A stretch of 38,432 nt of DNA from Streptomyces coffeae (GCF_016741875.1 NZ_JAERRF010000048.1:1-38432), one strand, 5' to 3'; counted from the stretch's first letter, positions 15,782 through 24,839 are shown. The notes: a model not told the origin generated them from the letters alone. Made by a program: numbers and translations.

Positions 15782-16394
15782 CTTCCAGAATCCGGTGGCC
15801 GGCTTCGGCGTGACCTTCAAGGCCATGTTCAAGAAGCGGCTCACCGAGCAGTACCCCGAGGTGAAGAAGCCCACCGCGCCCCGCTTCCACGGACGCCACC
15901 AGCTCAACCGCCATCCGGACGGGCTGGAGAAGTGCATCGGCTGCGAGCTGTGCGCCTGGGCCTGCCCGGCGGACGCGATCTACGTCGAGGGCGCGGACAA
16001 CACCGACGAGGAGCGCTACTCCCCGGGGGAGCGCTACGGCGCCGTCTACCAGATCAACTATCTGCGCTGCATCCTGTGCGGTCTGTGCGTCGAGGCGTGC
16101 CCCACCCGGGCGCTGACCATGACCAATGACTACGAACTCGCCGACCGCACCCGCGAGTCGCTCATCTACACCAAGGAGGAGCTGCTCGCCGGGCTCGAGG
16201 AGGGCATGGTCGACAGCCCGCACGCCATCTACCCCGGGATGGACGAGCAGGACTACTACCGGGGGCTGGTCACCGAGGCCGCGCCCGGGACCCGGCGTCA
16301 GGTCGCGGTCAGCAAGGGCGAGACACCCCCGGAGACCGAAGCCGAGGTCGCCGAGAGCAGCGGTGAGCGCGCGGAGAAGGGGGCGCAGGCATGA
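15774..16394 (+). CDS. nuoI: NADH-quinone oxidoreductase subunit I
   Basis: A 206-residue ferredoxin-like subunit carrying clusters N6a and N6b between NuoG and NuoB. The two ligand sets are Cys54, Cys57, Cys60, Cys64 (CIGCELCAWACP) and Cys99, Cys102, Cys105, Cys109 (CILCGLCVEACP). The open frame extends back to 15726 inside nuoH, but GTG 15774 follows AAGGAGG (15761-15767) at ideal distance and starts the usual VSDFQNPVAGFGVTFK sequence. The C-terminal 35 residues are charged and unlike E. coli. A four-base ATGA overlap couples it to nuoJ. Confidence 0.97.
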   Translation: MSDFQNPVAGFGVTFKAMFKKRLTEQYPEVKKPTAPRFHGRHQLNRHPDGLEKCIGCELCAWACPADAIYVEGADNTDEERYSPGERYGAVYQINYLRCILCGLCVEACPTRALTMTNDYELADRTRESLIYTKEELLAGLEEGMVDSPHAIYPGMDEQDYYRGLVTEAAPGTRRQVAVSKGETPPETEAEVAESSGERAEKGAQA

Positions 16395-17368
16395 GCGGCG
16401 CGCTGGCCGCGGCGGCCACCACCACCTCCACCGGTGAGGCCGTCCAGTTCTGGGTGCTCGGCACCGTCGCCGTGATCGGCGCGCTGGGCACGATCCTCAT
16501 GCGCAAGGCCGTGCACAGCGCGCTGTGCCTGGCCGGGACCATGATCGTCCTGGCGGTCTTCTACCTCGCCAACGGCGCGTACTTCCTGGGCGTCGTCCAG
16601 ATCGTGGTCTACACCGGCGCGATCATGATGCTCTTCCTCTTCGTGGTGATGCTGGTCGGTGTCACCGCCGCGGATTCGCTGAAGGAGACCCTGAAGGGGC
16701 AGCGCTGGCTCGCCGCTCTGTGCGGGCTGGGCTTCGGCATCCTGCTTGCCGCCGGAATCGGCAATGCCTCGCTCACCACGTGGAACGGCCTGGGGCAGGC
16801 CAACTCCGGCGGCAATGTCGAGGGGTTGGCGGCGCTGGTCTTCACCAAGTACGTCTTCGCCTTCGAGATCACCGGCGCGCTGCTGATCACCGCGGCGGTC
16901 GGCGCGATGGTGCTGACCCACCGCGAGCGCATCGAGCGGGCGCGCAGCCAGCGCGAGCAGTCCGAGGCGCGGGTGCGCACCGGGCGGAACGTCCCGCCGC
17001 TGCCCGCCCCCGGTGTCTACGCCCGGCACAACGCGGTGGACATCCCCGGTCTGCTGCCCGACGGCACCACCTCCGAGCTCACGGTCAACGCCACCCTGCG
17101 CGGCCGCGGTCAGATCCGCGACGTCTCCGGTGAGGCGCTGGCCGAGCTGGCGGCCCTGGAGCAGCGCTCCGAGCGCTGGCTGGGCCGCAAGCCCAAGGGC
17201 GAGGACGGCAAGGGCGCGAACGGCACACCGGCGAACGGCACGTCGGCGAACGACGCGGGCAACGGCGCGAACGGGAACGACGCGAAGCGGAACGACGCGA
17301 ACGCGGACGGAAAGGGCGTCGACGAGCGGTCCGAGGACGCCGAGCACCACAAGGGAGTCGCCACGTGA
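16391..17368 (+). CDS. nuoJ: NADH-quinone oxidoreductase subunit J
   Basis: A 325-residue membrane subunit. Residues 1-185 hold five hydrophobic helices with the conserved third-helix region YFLGVVQIVVYTGAIMMLFLFVVMLVG, whose pi-bulge takes part in coupling. The remaining 140 residues are hydrophilic: a charged stretch, then a low-complexity Asn/Gly/Ala/Asp/Lys tail (near residues 275-315). E. coli NuoJ has only 184 residues, so the tail nearly doubles the protein; extended NuoJ is common in Streptomyces. Its role is unknown. The gene overlaps nuoK by four bases (GTGA). Confidence 0.95.
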   Translation: MSGALAAAATTTSTGEAVQFWVLGTVAVIGALGTILMRKAVHSALCLAGTMIVLAVFYLANGAYFLGVVQIVVYTGAIMMLFLFVVMLVGVTAADSLKETLKGQRWLAALCGLGFGILLAAGIGNASLTTWNGLGQANSGGNVEGLAALVFTKYVFAFEITGALLITAAVGAMVLTHRERIERARSQREQSEARVRTGRNVPPLPAPGVYARHNAVDIPGLLPDGTTSELTVNATLRGRGQIRDVSGEALAELAALEQRSERWLGRKPKGEDGKGANGTPANGTSANDAGNGANGNDAKRNDANADGKGVDERSEDAEHHKGVAT

Positions 17369-17664
17369 GTCCGGTCTACTACCTGTACCTGGCCGCCCTG
17401 TTGTTCACCATCGGTGCGGCCGGGGTGCTGATCAGGCGGAACGCGATCATCCTCTTCATGTGCGTCGAGTTGATGCTGAACGCGTGCAACCTCGCGTTTG
17501 TCGCCTTCTCCCGGCTGCACGGCAATCTCGACGGCCAGATCATCGCCTTCTTCACGATGGTCGTCGCCGCGGCGGAGGTCGTGGTCGGCCTCGCGATCAT
17601 CGTGACCGTCTTCCGCTCCCGCCATTCGGCCTCGGTCGACGACGCCAGCCTGATGAAGCTCTAG
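17365..17664 (+). CDS. nuoK: NADH-quinone oxidoreductase subunit K
   Basis: A 99-residue, MrpC-like membrane subunit with three helices. The two membrane glutamates needed for proton transfer are present at Glu35 (MCVELMLNACNL) and Glu71 (VAAAEVVVGLAI), matching Glu36 and Glu72 of E. coli. GTG start overlapping the nuoJ stop; nuoL follows after 16 bp. Size and sequence are typical. Confidence 0.97.
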   Translation: MSPVYYLYLAALLFTIGAAGVLIRRNAIILFMCVELMLNACNLAFVAFSRLHGNLDGQIIAFFTMVVAAAEVVVGLAIIVTVFRSRHSASVDDASLMKL

Positions 17665-17680
17665 AAGGGGTCGCGTTCAA

Positions 17681-19576
17681 GTGGAGAACCTCATCGGATT
17701 GCTTGTCGCGGTGCCGCTGTTCGGAGCGGCCCTGTTGCTGTGCGGAGGGCGGCGGCTGGATGGCAAGGGCCCCTACATCGGCACGGTGCTCGCGGCGGCC
17801 TCCTTCGGGATCGGCGCGGTGCTCTTCGCCGACATGCTCGGCCGCGGCGAGCACGACCGCGCCCTGCACAGCACGGTGTTCAGCTGGATCCCGGTGGGCG
17901 GCTTCCGCGCGGACGTCGCCTTCCAACTCGACCAGCTGTCGATGACCTTCGTCCTGCTGATCACCGGCGTGGGCACACTGATCCACATCTACTCGATCGG
18001 CTATATGGCGCACGACGAGCGCCGCCGCCGCTTCTTCGGCTATCTCAATCTCTTCCTCGCGGCGATGCTGCTGCTGGTCCTCGCCGACAACTACCTGCTG
18101 CTGTACGTCGGCTGGGAAGGCGTGGGCCTCGCCTCGTACCTGCTGATCGGCTTCTGGCAGCACAAGCCCAGCGCGGCCACGGCGGCGAAGAAGGCGTTCA
18201 TCGTCAACCGCGTCGGCGATGTCGGCCTGTCCATCGCCATCATGCTGATGTTCACGACCTTCGGGTCGTTCGCCTTCGCACCGGTGCTGGCCGAGGCGGA
18301 CCGCGCGGGCGAGGGCAAGCTCACCGCCATCGGGCTGATGCTGCTGCTGGCCGCCTGCGGCAAGTCGGCCCAGGTGCCGCTCCAGTCCTGGCTCGGGGAC
18401 GCGATGGAGGGCCCGACCCCGGTCTCGGCCCTGATCCACGCGGCCACCATGGTGACCGCGGGCGTCTACCTGATCACCCGCTCCGGCGCGATCTTCAACG
18501 CGGCGCCGGACGCCCAGACCGCGGTGGTCACGGTCGGCGCGGTCACGCTCCTCTTCGGTGCGATCGTCGGTTGCGCGAAGGACGACATCAAGAAGGCCCT
18601 CGCCGGATCCACCATGTCGCAGATCGGCTACATGATCCTGGCGGCCGGGCTCGGCCCGATCGGCTATGTCTTCGCCATCATGCACCTGGTGACCCACGGC
18701 TTCTTCAAGGCCGGGCTCTTCCTCGGCGCCGGATCGGTCATGCACTCCATGAACGACGAGGTCGACATGCGCAAGTACGGCGGCCTGCGCAGGTACATGC
18801 CGATCACCTTCGTCACCTTCGGCCTCGGCTATCTGGCCATCATCGGCTTCCCCGGGCTCTCCGGCTTCTGGTCCAAGGACAAGATCATCGAGGCAGCCTT
18901 CGCCAAGGGCGGCACCGAAGGCTGGATCCTCGGCGGGGCGGCCCTGCTGGGCGCGGCCATCACCGCGTACTACATGACCCGCGTGATGCTGCTGACCTTC
19001 TTCGGCGAGAAGCGCTGGGTCCCGGACGAGAACGGCAACGAACCGCATCCGCACGAGTCGCCGGGGTCCATGACCTTCCCCATGATCGTCCTGGCCTTCG
19101 GATCGGTTCTCGCGGGCGGGCTGTTCAGTCTGAACGACGCGTTCGTGAAGTGGCTGGAGCCGGTCACCGGCCACAGCCACGGTCACTCACCCCTCAGTGC
19201 CGCCGCCGTCACCGGCGGCACCGTGGTCGTGCTGGTGATCGGTGTCGCGCTCGCCTGGGCCCAGTACGGGCGGCAGCCGGTGCCCCGCACCGCCCCGCGC
19301 GGCAGCCTGCTCACCCGGGCCGCCCGTCGCGATCTGCTCCAGGACGACTTCAACCACGTCGTCCTCGTCCAGCCCGGCCAGTACCTCACCCGCGGTCTGG
19401 TCTACGTGGACCACAAGCTGGTGGACGGAGTGGTCAACGGCACCGCGGCCTCCGTCGGCGGGCTCTCCGGCCGGCTGCGCAAGCTCCAGAACGGCTACGC
19501 CCGTACGTACGCGGTCTCGATGTTCGGCGGTACGGCGGTGCTCATCGCCGCGACCCTGCTGATGAGGGCGGTCTGA
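17681..19576 (+). CDS. nuoL: NADH-quinone oxidoreductase subunit L
   Basis: A 631-residue antiporter-like proton pump, the distal membrane subunit. It has about 14 core helices plus a long C-terminal extension for the lateral helix and last transmembrane segment. The key glutamate is Glu146 (YVGWEGVGLASYLLIGFW). The conserved pump lysines lie in ACGKSAQVPLQSWLGDAMEGPTPVSALIHAATM and SGFWSKDKIIEAAF. STMSQIGYMILAAGLG is the usual motif between them. GTG start with GAAGGGG upstream, separated from nuoM by three bases. Confidence 0.97.
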   Translation: MENLIGLLVAVPLFGAALLLCGGRRLDGKGPYIGTVLAAASFGIGAVLFADMLGRGEHDRALHSTVFSWIPVGGFRADVAFQLDQLSMTFVLLITGVGTLIHIYSIGYMAHDERRRRFFGYLNLFLAAMLLLVLADNYLLLYVGWEGVGLASYLLIGFWQHKPSAATAAKKAFIVNRVGDVGLSIAIMLMFTTFGSFAFAPVLAEADRAGEGKLTAIGLMLLLAACGKSAQVPLQSWLGDAMEGPTPVSALIHAATMVTAGVYLITRSGAIFNAAPDAQTAVVTVGAVTLLFGAIVGCAKDDIKKALAGSTMSQIGYMILAAGLGPIGYVFAIMHLVTHGFFKAGLFLGAGSVMHSMNDEVDMRKYGGLRRYMPITFVTFGLGYLAIIGFPGLSGFWSKDKIIEAAFAKGGTEGWILGGAALLGAAITAYYMTRVMLLTFFGEKRWVPDENGNEPHPHESPGSMTFPMIVLAFGSVLAGGLFSLNDAFVKWLEPVTGHSHGHSPLSAAAVTGGTVVVLVIGVALAWAQYGRQPVPRTAPRGSLLTRAARRDLLQDDFNHVVLVQPGQYLTRGLVYVDHKLVDGVVNGTAASVGGLSGRLRKLQNGYARTYAVSMFGGTAVLIAATLLMRAV

Positions 19577-19579
19577 GTC

Positions 19580-21226
19580 ATGTCCTTTCCCCTGCTGACG
19601 GTCACGGCCGCGGTGCCCGCGCTCGGCGCGGTCGCCACCGCCGCCGTGCCCGCCGCCAAGCGCGCCGCCGCCAAGTGGGTGGCGCTGGCCTTCTCGCTGG
19701 CCACGCTCGTCCTCGCGGCGCTGGTGCTGGTCCGCTTCGACCCCGGCGGCAGCCGCTTCCAGCTCACCGAATCCCACGCCTGGATCAAGGACTTCGGGGT
19801 CCGCTACGAACTGGGCGTGGACGGGATCGCGGTGGCGCTGATCGCCCTCACCGCGGTGCTGATCCCCTTCATCATCCTGGCGGGCTGGCATGACGCCGAC
19901 CCGCTGGAAGAGCAGCGGCCCAACCGCCGCTGGCGGCCCACCCAGGGCTTCTTCGCGCTGATCCTGATGGTCGAGGCGATGGTGGTGATCTCCTTCGAGG
20001 CCACCGATGTCTTCCTCTTCTACATCTTCTTCGAGGCCATGCTCATCCCGATGTACTTCCTCATCGGCGGCTTCGGGGACCGGGCCGGAGAGCGGTCCGA
20101 GGAGGAGACGGCCACCCAGCGCTCGTACGCCGCGGTCAAGTTCCTGCTCTACAACCTGGCCGGTGGCCTGATCATGCTGGCCGCGGTGGTCGGTCTGTAC
20201 GCGGTCACCGCCGATGACCTCGGCACCGGCACCTTCTCGCTCCAGGAGATCGTCCAGTCGCGGGCCGCCGGTGACCTCTCCTTCGCGACCAGCACCGAAC
20301 GGCTGCTGTTCCTGGGCTTCTTCTTCGCCTTCGCGGTGAAGGCGCCGCTGTGGCCGCTGCACACCTGGCTGCCGAACGCGATGGGGGAGTCCACCGCCCC
20401 GGTCGCCGTGCTGATCACCGCGGTCGTCGACAAGGTCGGCACCTTCGCGATGCTCCGCTTCTGCCTCCAGCTCTTCCCCGAGGCCAGTAAGTGGGCCACC
20501 CCGGTGATCCTGGTGCTCGCGCTGGTCAGCATCATCTACGGCGCGCTGCTTGCGGTCGGCCAGCGGGACATCAAGCGGCTGATCGCCTATGCCTCGATCT
20601 CCCACTTCGGCTTCATCATCCTCGGCATCTTCGCCATGACCACCCAGGGCCAGAGCGGAGCCACCCTCTACATGGTCAACCACGGGATCTCGACCGCCGC
20701 GCTGATGCTGGTGGCCGGGTTCCTGATCACCCGGCGCGGTTCACGGCTCATCGCCGACTACGGCGGGGTGCAGAAGGTCGCCCCGATTCTCGCGGGCACC
20801 TTCCTGATCGGTGGTCTGGCCACCCTGTCGCTGCCCGGTCTCGCCCCGTTCATCAGCGAATTCCTGGTCCTGGTCGGCACGTTCAGCCGCTATCCGGCGC
20901 TCGGTGTCATCGCGACCGTCGGAATAGTGCTCGCGGCGCTCTACGTCCTGGTGCTGTACCAGCGCACCATGACCGGCCCGGTGAAGGCCGAGGTGCGGAG
21001 CATGCCCGATCTCAAGGCGCGCGAGCTGATCGTCGTCGCCCCGCTCATCGCGCTGCTGCTCTTCCTCGGTGTCTATCCGAAGCCGCTGGCCGACATCGTC
21101 AATCCGGCGGTCGACCACACCCTCTCGGTGGTGGACGAGAAGGACCCCAAGCCCGACCACCCCGTTGACGCGGGCTGGTTCAGCTACAGCCCGATGCACG
21201 ACGGTGCTTCCGGAGGTGCCAAGTGA
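19580..21226 (+). CDS. nuoM: NADH-quinone oxidoreductase subunit M
   Basis: A 548-residue antiporter-like proton pump with about 14 membrane helices. The essential glutamate is in FYIFFEAMLIPMYFLIG, the central lysine in AVKAPLWPLHTWLPNAMGESTAPVAVLI, and the repeat counterpart in IKRLIAYASISHFGFIILG. A hydrophilic loop with EERSEEET-type composition (near residue 175) is longer than in E. coli. The C-terminal 40 residues are polar. It overlaps nuoN by four bases (GTGA). Confidence 0.97.
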   Translation: MSFPLLTVTAAVPALGAVATAAVPAAKRAAAKWVALAFSLATLVLAALVLVRFDPGGSRFQLTESHAWIKDFGVRYELGVDGIAVALIALTAVLIPFIILAGWHDADPLEEQRPNRRWRPTQGFFALILMVEAMVVISFEATDVFLFYIFFEAMLIPMYFLIGGFGDRAGERSEEETATQRSYAAVKFLLYNLAGGLIMLAAVVGLYAVTADDLGTGTFSLQEIVQSRAAGDLSFATSTERLLFLGFFFAFAVKAPLWPLHTWLPNAMGESTAPVAVLITAVVDKVGTFAMLRFCLQLFPEASKWATPVILVLALVSIIYGALLAVGQRDIKRLIAYASISHFGFIILGIFAMTTQGQSGATLYMVNHGISTAALMLVAGFLITRRGSRLIADYGGVQKVAPILAGTFLIGGLATLSLPGLAPFISEFLVLVGTFSRYPALGVIATVGIVLAALYVLVLYQRTMTGPVKAEVRSMPDLKARELIVVAPLIALLLFLGVYPKPLADIVNPAVDHTLSVVDEKDPKPDHPVDAGWFSYSPMHDGASGGAK

Positions 21227-22875
21227 CTCACGCGGCCACTGTCCACAGCCTGTGGACAACAGCGGCGGCGGCGCCCGACAAGATCCCCTCGCCGCATATC
21301 GAGTACGGCCAGCTGTCACCGACGCTGATCGTGATCGGCGCGGCGATCGTCGGCGTCCTGATCGAGGCCGGCCTGCCGCGCCGCCGGCGCTACGCCGCGC
21401 AGCTGTTCCTCTCCGTCGTCGCCCTGGCCGCCGCGTTCGCCGCGGTCGTCGGGCTGGCCGTCGGTGACTACGGCACCGGCAAGGCCCATGTCGCGGCCAT
21501 GGGCGCCATCGCGGTCGACGGCCCGTCGCTCTTCCTCCAGGGCACCATCCTGCTGGTGGCGCTGGTCGCGGTGTTCACCTTCGCCGAGCGACGGCTCGAT
21601 CCGGTGGTGCACGGCAACCGGGTCGACTCCTTCGCCGCGCAGGCGGCGGCCGTCCCCGGCGGTGAGGCCGAAAAGGCCGCCGTGAAGGCCGGGTTCACCA
21701 CCACCGAGGTCTTTCCGCTGGTGCTGTTCGCGGTCGGCGGCATGCTGGTCTTCCCGTCCGCCAATGACCTGCTGACGCTTTTCGTGGCGCTGGAGGTCTT
21801 CTCGCTGCCGCTGTACGTGCTGTGCGCGCTCGCCCGGCGCCACCGCATGCTCTCCCAGGAGTCCGCCGTCAAGTACTTCCTGCTCGGCGCCTTCTCCTCG
21901 GCGTTCCTGCTGTTCGGTATCGCCCTGCTCTACGGCTACGCGGGCACCGTCGGCTATGCCGGGATCGCGGATGTGGTCGACGGCCAGGTCCGGAACGTCA
22001 CCCCGGCGCTCGCCGGGACCATGGGCAATGACGCGCTGCTGCTCATCGGCGGTGCGATGGTGCTGATGGGGCTGCTGTTCAAGATCGGCGCGGTGCCGTT
22101 CCACATGTGGACCCCGGATGTCTACCAGGGCGCTCCGACCCCGGTCACCGGATTCATGGCGGCGGCCACCAAGGTCGCGGCGTTCGGCGCCCTGCTGCGG
22201 CTGCTCTATGTCGTGCTGCCCGGGCTGCGCTGGGACTGGCGCCCGGTGATGTGGGGCGTCGCGATCGTCACCATGCTGGGCGGCGCCATCGTGGCGGTCA
22301 CCCAGACCGATGTGAAGCGGCTGCTGGCGTACTCCTCGATCGCGCATGCGGGGTTCATCCTCGCCGGTGTCATCGCCACCACGCCCGACGGCATCTCCTC
22401 GGTCCTCTTCTACCTCGCCGCGTACTCCTTCGTGACCCTGGGCGCCTTCGCGGTGGTCACCCTGGTGCGGGACGCGGGCGGGGAGGCCACCCACCTGTCC
22501 AAGTGGGCCGGGCTCGGCCGCCGTTCACCGCTGGTGGCCGCCGTCTTCGCGGTCTTTCTGCTGGCCTTCGCCGGTATCCCGCTGACCAGCGGCTTCGCCG
22601 GGAAGTTCGCGGTCTTCAAGGCGGCGGCCGACGGCGGCGCGGGCGCGCTGGTGGTCGTCGGTGTGATCTCGTCGGCGATCGCCGCGTTCTTCTACATCCG
22701 GGTGATCGTGCTGATGTTCTTCAGCGAACCGCGTACGGACGGCCCGTCGGTCGCCGTGCCGAGCGCGCTGACCTCGTCGGCGATCGCGATCGGCGTGGCG
22801 GTCACGCTGGTGCTCGGTGTCGCCCCGCAGTACTTCCTCGATCTGGCGAGCCAGGCCGGGGTGTTCGTGCGGTAG
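21223..22875 (+). CDS. nuoN: NADH-quinone oxidoreductase subunit N
   Basis: A 550-residue antiporter-like proton pump closest to the K/J/A/H part of the membrane arm, and the last gene of the operon. Motifs include LFVALEVFSLPLYVLCALAR with the membrane glutamate, LFKIGAVPFHMWTPDVYQGAPTPVTGF with the central lysine, and VKRLLAYSSIAHAGFILAG. Residues 1-30 form a polar leader before the first helix. A Pro/Gly/Glu-containing loop near residues 130-155 is an insertion relative to E. coli. The next gene has its own promoter-like dyad 18 bp after the nuoN stop. Confidence 0.97.
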   Translation: MTHAATVHSLWTTAAAAPDKIPSPHIEYGQLSPTLIVIGAAIVGVLIEAGLPRRRRYAAQLFLSVVALAAAFAAVVGLAVGDYGTGKAHVAAMGAIAVDGPSLFLQGTILLVALVAVFTFAERRLDPVVHGNRVDSFAAQAAAVPGGEAEKAAVKAGFTTTEVFPLVLFAVGGMLVFPSANDLLTLFVALEVFSLPLYVLCALARRHRMLSQESAVKYFLLGAFSSAFLLFGIALLYGYAGTVGYAGIADVVDGQVRNVTPALAGTMGNDALLLIGGAMVLMGLLFKIGAVPFHMWTPDVYQGAPTPVTGFMAAATKVAAFGALLRLLYVVLPGLRWDWRPVMWGVAIVTMLGGAIVAVTQTDVKRLLAYSSIAHAGFILAGVIATTPDGISSVLFYLAAYSFVTLGAFAVVTLVRDAGGEATHLSKWAGLGRRSPLVAAVFAVFLLAFAGIPLTSGFAGKFAVFKAAADGGAGALVVVGVISSAIAAFFYIRVIVLMFFSEPRTDGPSVAVPSALTSSAIAIGVAVTLVLGVAPQYFLDLASQAGVFVR

Positions 22876-22893
22876 CGGATCCGTCTGACCGAG

Positions 22894-22926
22894 GGGTGGA
22901 CTCTCCCCTCGTGGGAGGGTCCACCC
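22894..22926. promoter_or_regulatory. 33-bp MerR-type dyad operator
   Basis: Outer arms GGGTGGAC (22894-22901) and GTCCACCC (22919-22926) are perfect; inner arms TCTCCC and GGGAGG match except one base, around a five-base centre. It ends seven bases before the start of a MerR-family gene. MerR regulators bind such ACTCTCCC-type dyads between a widely spaced -35 and -10. A role in ending nuo transcription cannot be excluded, since the dyad could fold, but there is no T-run. Confidence 0.65.
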
Positions 22927-22933
22927 TGGTGAT

Positions 22934-23740
22934 GTGCGCAATGACCTCCTCACCATCGGGCGATTCGCCCGGCTGTGCCGGCTGAGCGTCAAACAGCTGC
23001 GGCACTACGACGAACTGGGGCTGCTGGCCGCCGTCCATGTCGACGTCGGCACGGGCTACCGCTACTACGCCCCCGACCAGGCACGCGATGCCCTGACCAT
23101 CGGCCTGCTGCGCGAGATGGACCTCCCGCTGACCGTGATCGCCGAGATCCTGACCGCCCGACCCCCGACCAGGGCGCGCATCCTGCGCGCCGAGCGGGAA
23201 CGGCTGGCGGAGCGGATCCGCCGGGACCGGACCCGGATGGACATGCTGGAGCGGCTGGCCGAGGGCGGTCTGCCCGGCTACGAGGTGACCATGGGCGGTG
23301 AACCCCCGCTGGAGCTGGCCGTGACCCGGACAGTCTGTGCCCCCACCGAGATCGGGGAGAAGGCAGGGGAGCAGGTGAACCTGCTGCTGGCCGCGCTGAA
23401 CGGCGCGGGCGTCGTCTGGGAGCCACCGCTGTGGGGGCTGTACCCCGTGGAGCTGGAGGACCGCGCGGCGATCGCCGTAGGAGCCCGGGTACCGGAAGGA
23501 ATGGAGTTGCCCGGCCTGGTCCGTGAGGTGCTGCCCGGCGGACCGGTGGCCGAGACGCTGCACACGGGCCCCTACGCCCAACTGCCCCTCGCCTACAACG
23601 CGCTGTTCGCCGCCATCCACGAGCGAGGGCTGCGTCCGAAGGCGCCCGTGCGCGAGGCGTATCTCGTGGGGCCGGGAGAGGCTCCCCAGGAGGAACTGCT
23701 GACCCGGCTGATCATCCCCGTCGAGGAGGACGCGGCATGA
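22934..23740 (+). CDS. MerR family regulator with GyrI-like effector domain
   Basis: A 268-residue transcription factor of BmrR-like architecture. The N-terminal winged helix begins LLTIGRFARLCRLSVKQLRHYDELGLL and continues with GYRYYAPDQARDALTIGLLREMDLPL, typical of MerR proteins. A helical dimerisation arm (residues 75-115) follows. Residues 125-268 form a GyrI-like/AraC effector-binding fold that usually binds bulky, often cationic ligands. The GTG start lies right after the 33-bp dyad, with no clear ribosome binding site, so the message may be nearly leaderless. It overlaps the next gene by four bases, so it probably controls the cassette that follows. Confidence 0.88.
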   Translation: MRNDLLTIGRFARLCRLSVKQLRHYDELGLLAAVHVDVGTGYRYYAPDQARDALTIGLLREMDLPLTVIAEILTARPPTRARILRAERERLAERIRRDRTRMDMLERLAEGGLPGYEVTMGGEPPLELAVTRTVCAPTEIGEKAGEQVNLLLAALNGAGVVWEPPLWGLYPVELEDRAAIAVGARVPEGMELPGLVREVLPGGPVAETLHTGPYAQLPLAYNALFAAIHERGLRPKAPVREAYLVGPGEAPQEELLTRLIIPVEEDAA

Positions 23741-24726
23741 CCATGGTGCGGGACATCGACACCCGCGGTATGCGGCACTGCGAGACGACGGCGCTGGGTG
23801 TGCTGCTGCGGCACGAGGGCGTCACCTGGTCCGAGCCCATGCTGTTCGGCCTCGGCTCAGGACTGTCGTTCCTCTACTGGGACAGCAAGGCCATGGGCTT
23901 CCCGTTCCTCGGAGGCCGCGTCAAGCCGTTCGAGCTGACCAGGAACCTGGCCGCCGGACTCGGGCTGGAACTGCTGGTCCACGAGACCACGTCCGCGCGC
24001 AGGGCATGGGAGCAGGTGGTGGCGCCCCTCGACGCCGGGCGGCCGGTCGGGTTGCAGCTCGACAGCTACCACCTGGACTACTTCACCACCAAGGTGCACT
24101 TCGGTGCCCATGTCGTGGCCATGTACGGCTATGACGAGGAGAACGCCTACCTGGTGGACACCGAACAGCAGGGCGGAGCGGTGTCCACCAGTCTGGCGAG
24201 TCTGGCCAGGGCCAGGGCCGAACGCGGCCCGATGACCGCCAGGCACCGCTCCTTCACCCTCACCGTGCCGAAGGACCTCCCTTCACCGCGGGAGCGGATC
24301 ATTCCCGCGATCACGGCGTGCGCCGCGGCGTTCCTCGACCCGCCGATCGCGAACCTGGGCCACCGGGGCATCGAGAAGGCGGCCGGGCAGGTGCCGAAGT
24401 GGCTGGAGCGCACCGGCGATCCGCACCGGGATCTGACACGGGCCGCCCGGCTCATGGAGGAGGCGGGCACTGGCGGAGCCCTGTTCCGCAACCTCTACCG
24501 CGACTTCCTCGGGGAGTGCGCAGAGCTGGTCGGCGGCGGCCATCTGCACACCGGTCACACCCTGTACGCCGAGGCCGCCGCCCTGTGGACGGAGGTGGCC
24601 GAACTGATCGCGAAGGCGGGCGAGTCCGGTGCGGCGACCCACCTCGAGCAGGCCAGTACGGCCCTCCGCGACCTCGCCCGGATCGAGCGGAACGCGATGC
24701 AGGCTCTGATCCGGCTGGAGCCATGA
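23737..24726 (+). CDS. BtrH N-terminal/DUF4872-type protein
   Basis: A 329-residue protein resembling BtrH-like proteins: an N-terminal papain-fold-like BtrH domain (residues 10-145) and a helical C-terminal DUF4872 domain (about 155-325). The N-terminal motif MRHCETTALGVLLRHEG and the LFGLGSGLSFLYW segment are characteristic. Cys15, His125 (GAHVVAMYGYD) and Asp141 (YLVDTEQQGG) are placed like a cysteine-dependent catalytic triad. BtrH itself transfers an acyl group from a carrier protein in butirosin assembly; other members are uncharacterised. Substrate here is unknown: no carrier protein or aminoglycoside gene is nearby. It is translationally coupled to the MerR gene. Confidence 0.82.
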   Translation: MTMVRDIDTRGMRHCETTALGVLLRHEGVTWSEPMLFGLGSGLSFLYWDSKAMGFPFLGGRVKPFELTRNLAAGLGLELLVHETTSARRAWEQVVAPLDAGRPVGLQLDSYHLDYFTTKVHFGAHVVAMYGYDEENAYLVDTEQQGGAVSTSLASLARARAERGPMTARHRSFTLTVPKDLPSPRERIIPAITACAAAFLDPPIANLGHRGIEKAAGQVPKWLERTGDPHRDLTRAARLMEEAGTGGALFRNLYRDFLGECAELVGGGHLHTGHTLYAEAAALWTEVAELIAKAGESGAATHLEQASTALRDLARIERNAMQALIRLEP

Positions 24727-24839
24727 GCCCGGCCCGGAACCGGTACCAGGACCTGGCAGTCGCCACTGGACCGTCCCTTGGCCCACGGCCCAGGACACAT
24801 AGCCGCGTGGTGTGCCGGTGTGCTTGGCTGGCCCGATGA
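24723..24839 (+). CDS. Possible 38-residue ORF coupled to both neighbours
   Basis: ATG 24723 overlaps the stop of the BtrH-like gene (ATGA), and the frame ends with TGA at 24837-24839, overlapping ATG 24836 of the nitroreductase gene (again ATGA). The peptide begins MSPARNRYQDLAVATGP and ends RVVCRCAWLAR, with an Arg-rich, Cys-containing C-terminus. Against it: ten of 38 codons end in A or T, a weaker bias than the neighbours, and there is no convincing ribosome binding site. It may be a real small peptide, a translational bridge, or chance. Confidence 0.25.
   Translation: MSPARNRYQDLAVATGPSLGPRPRTHSRVVCRCAWLAR

Noticed and set aside
17597..19186. Long minus-strand frame opposite nuoL
   Set aside because: Composition is Gln/Glu/Arg/His-rich with no motif, and the plus strand encodes a clear NuoL.
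22894..22926. Intrinsic terminator of the nuo operon
   Set aside because: The dyad could fold, but its place seven bases before a MerR gene and its ACTCTCCC-type arms fit a MerR operator better, and there is no T-run.
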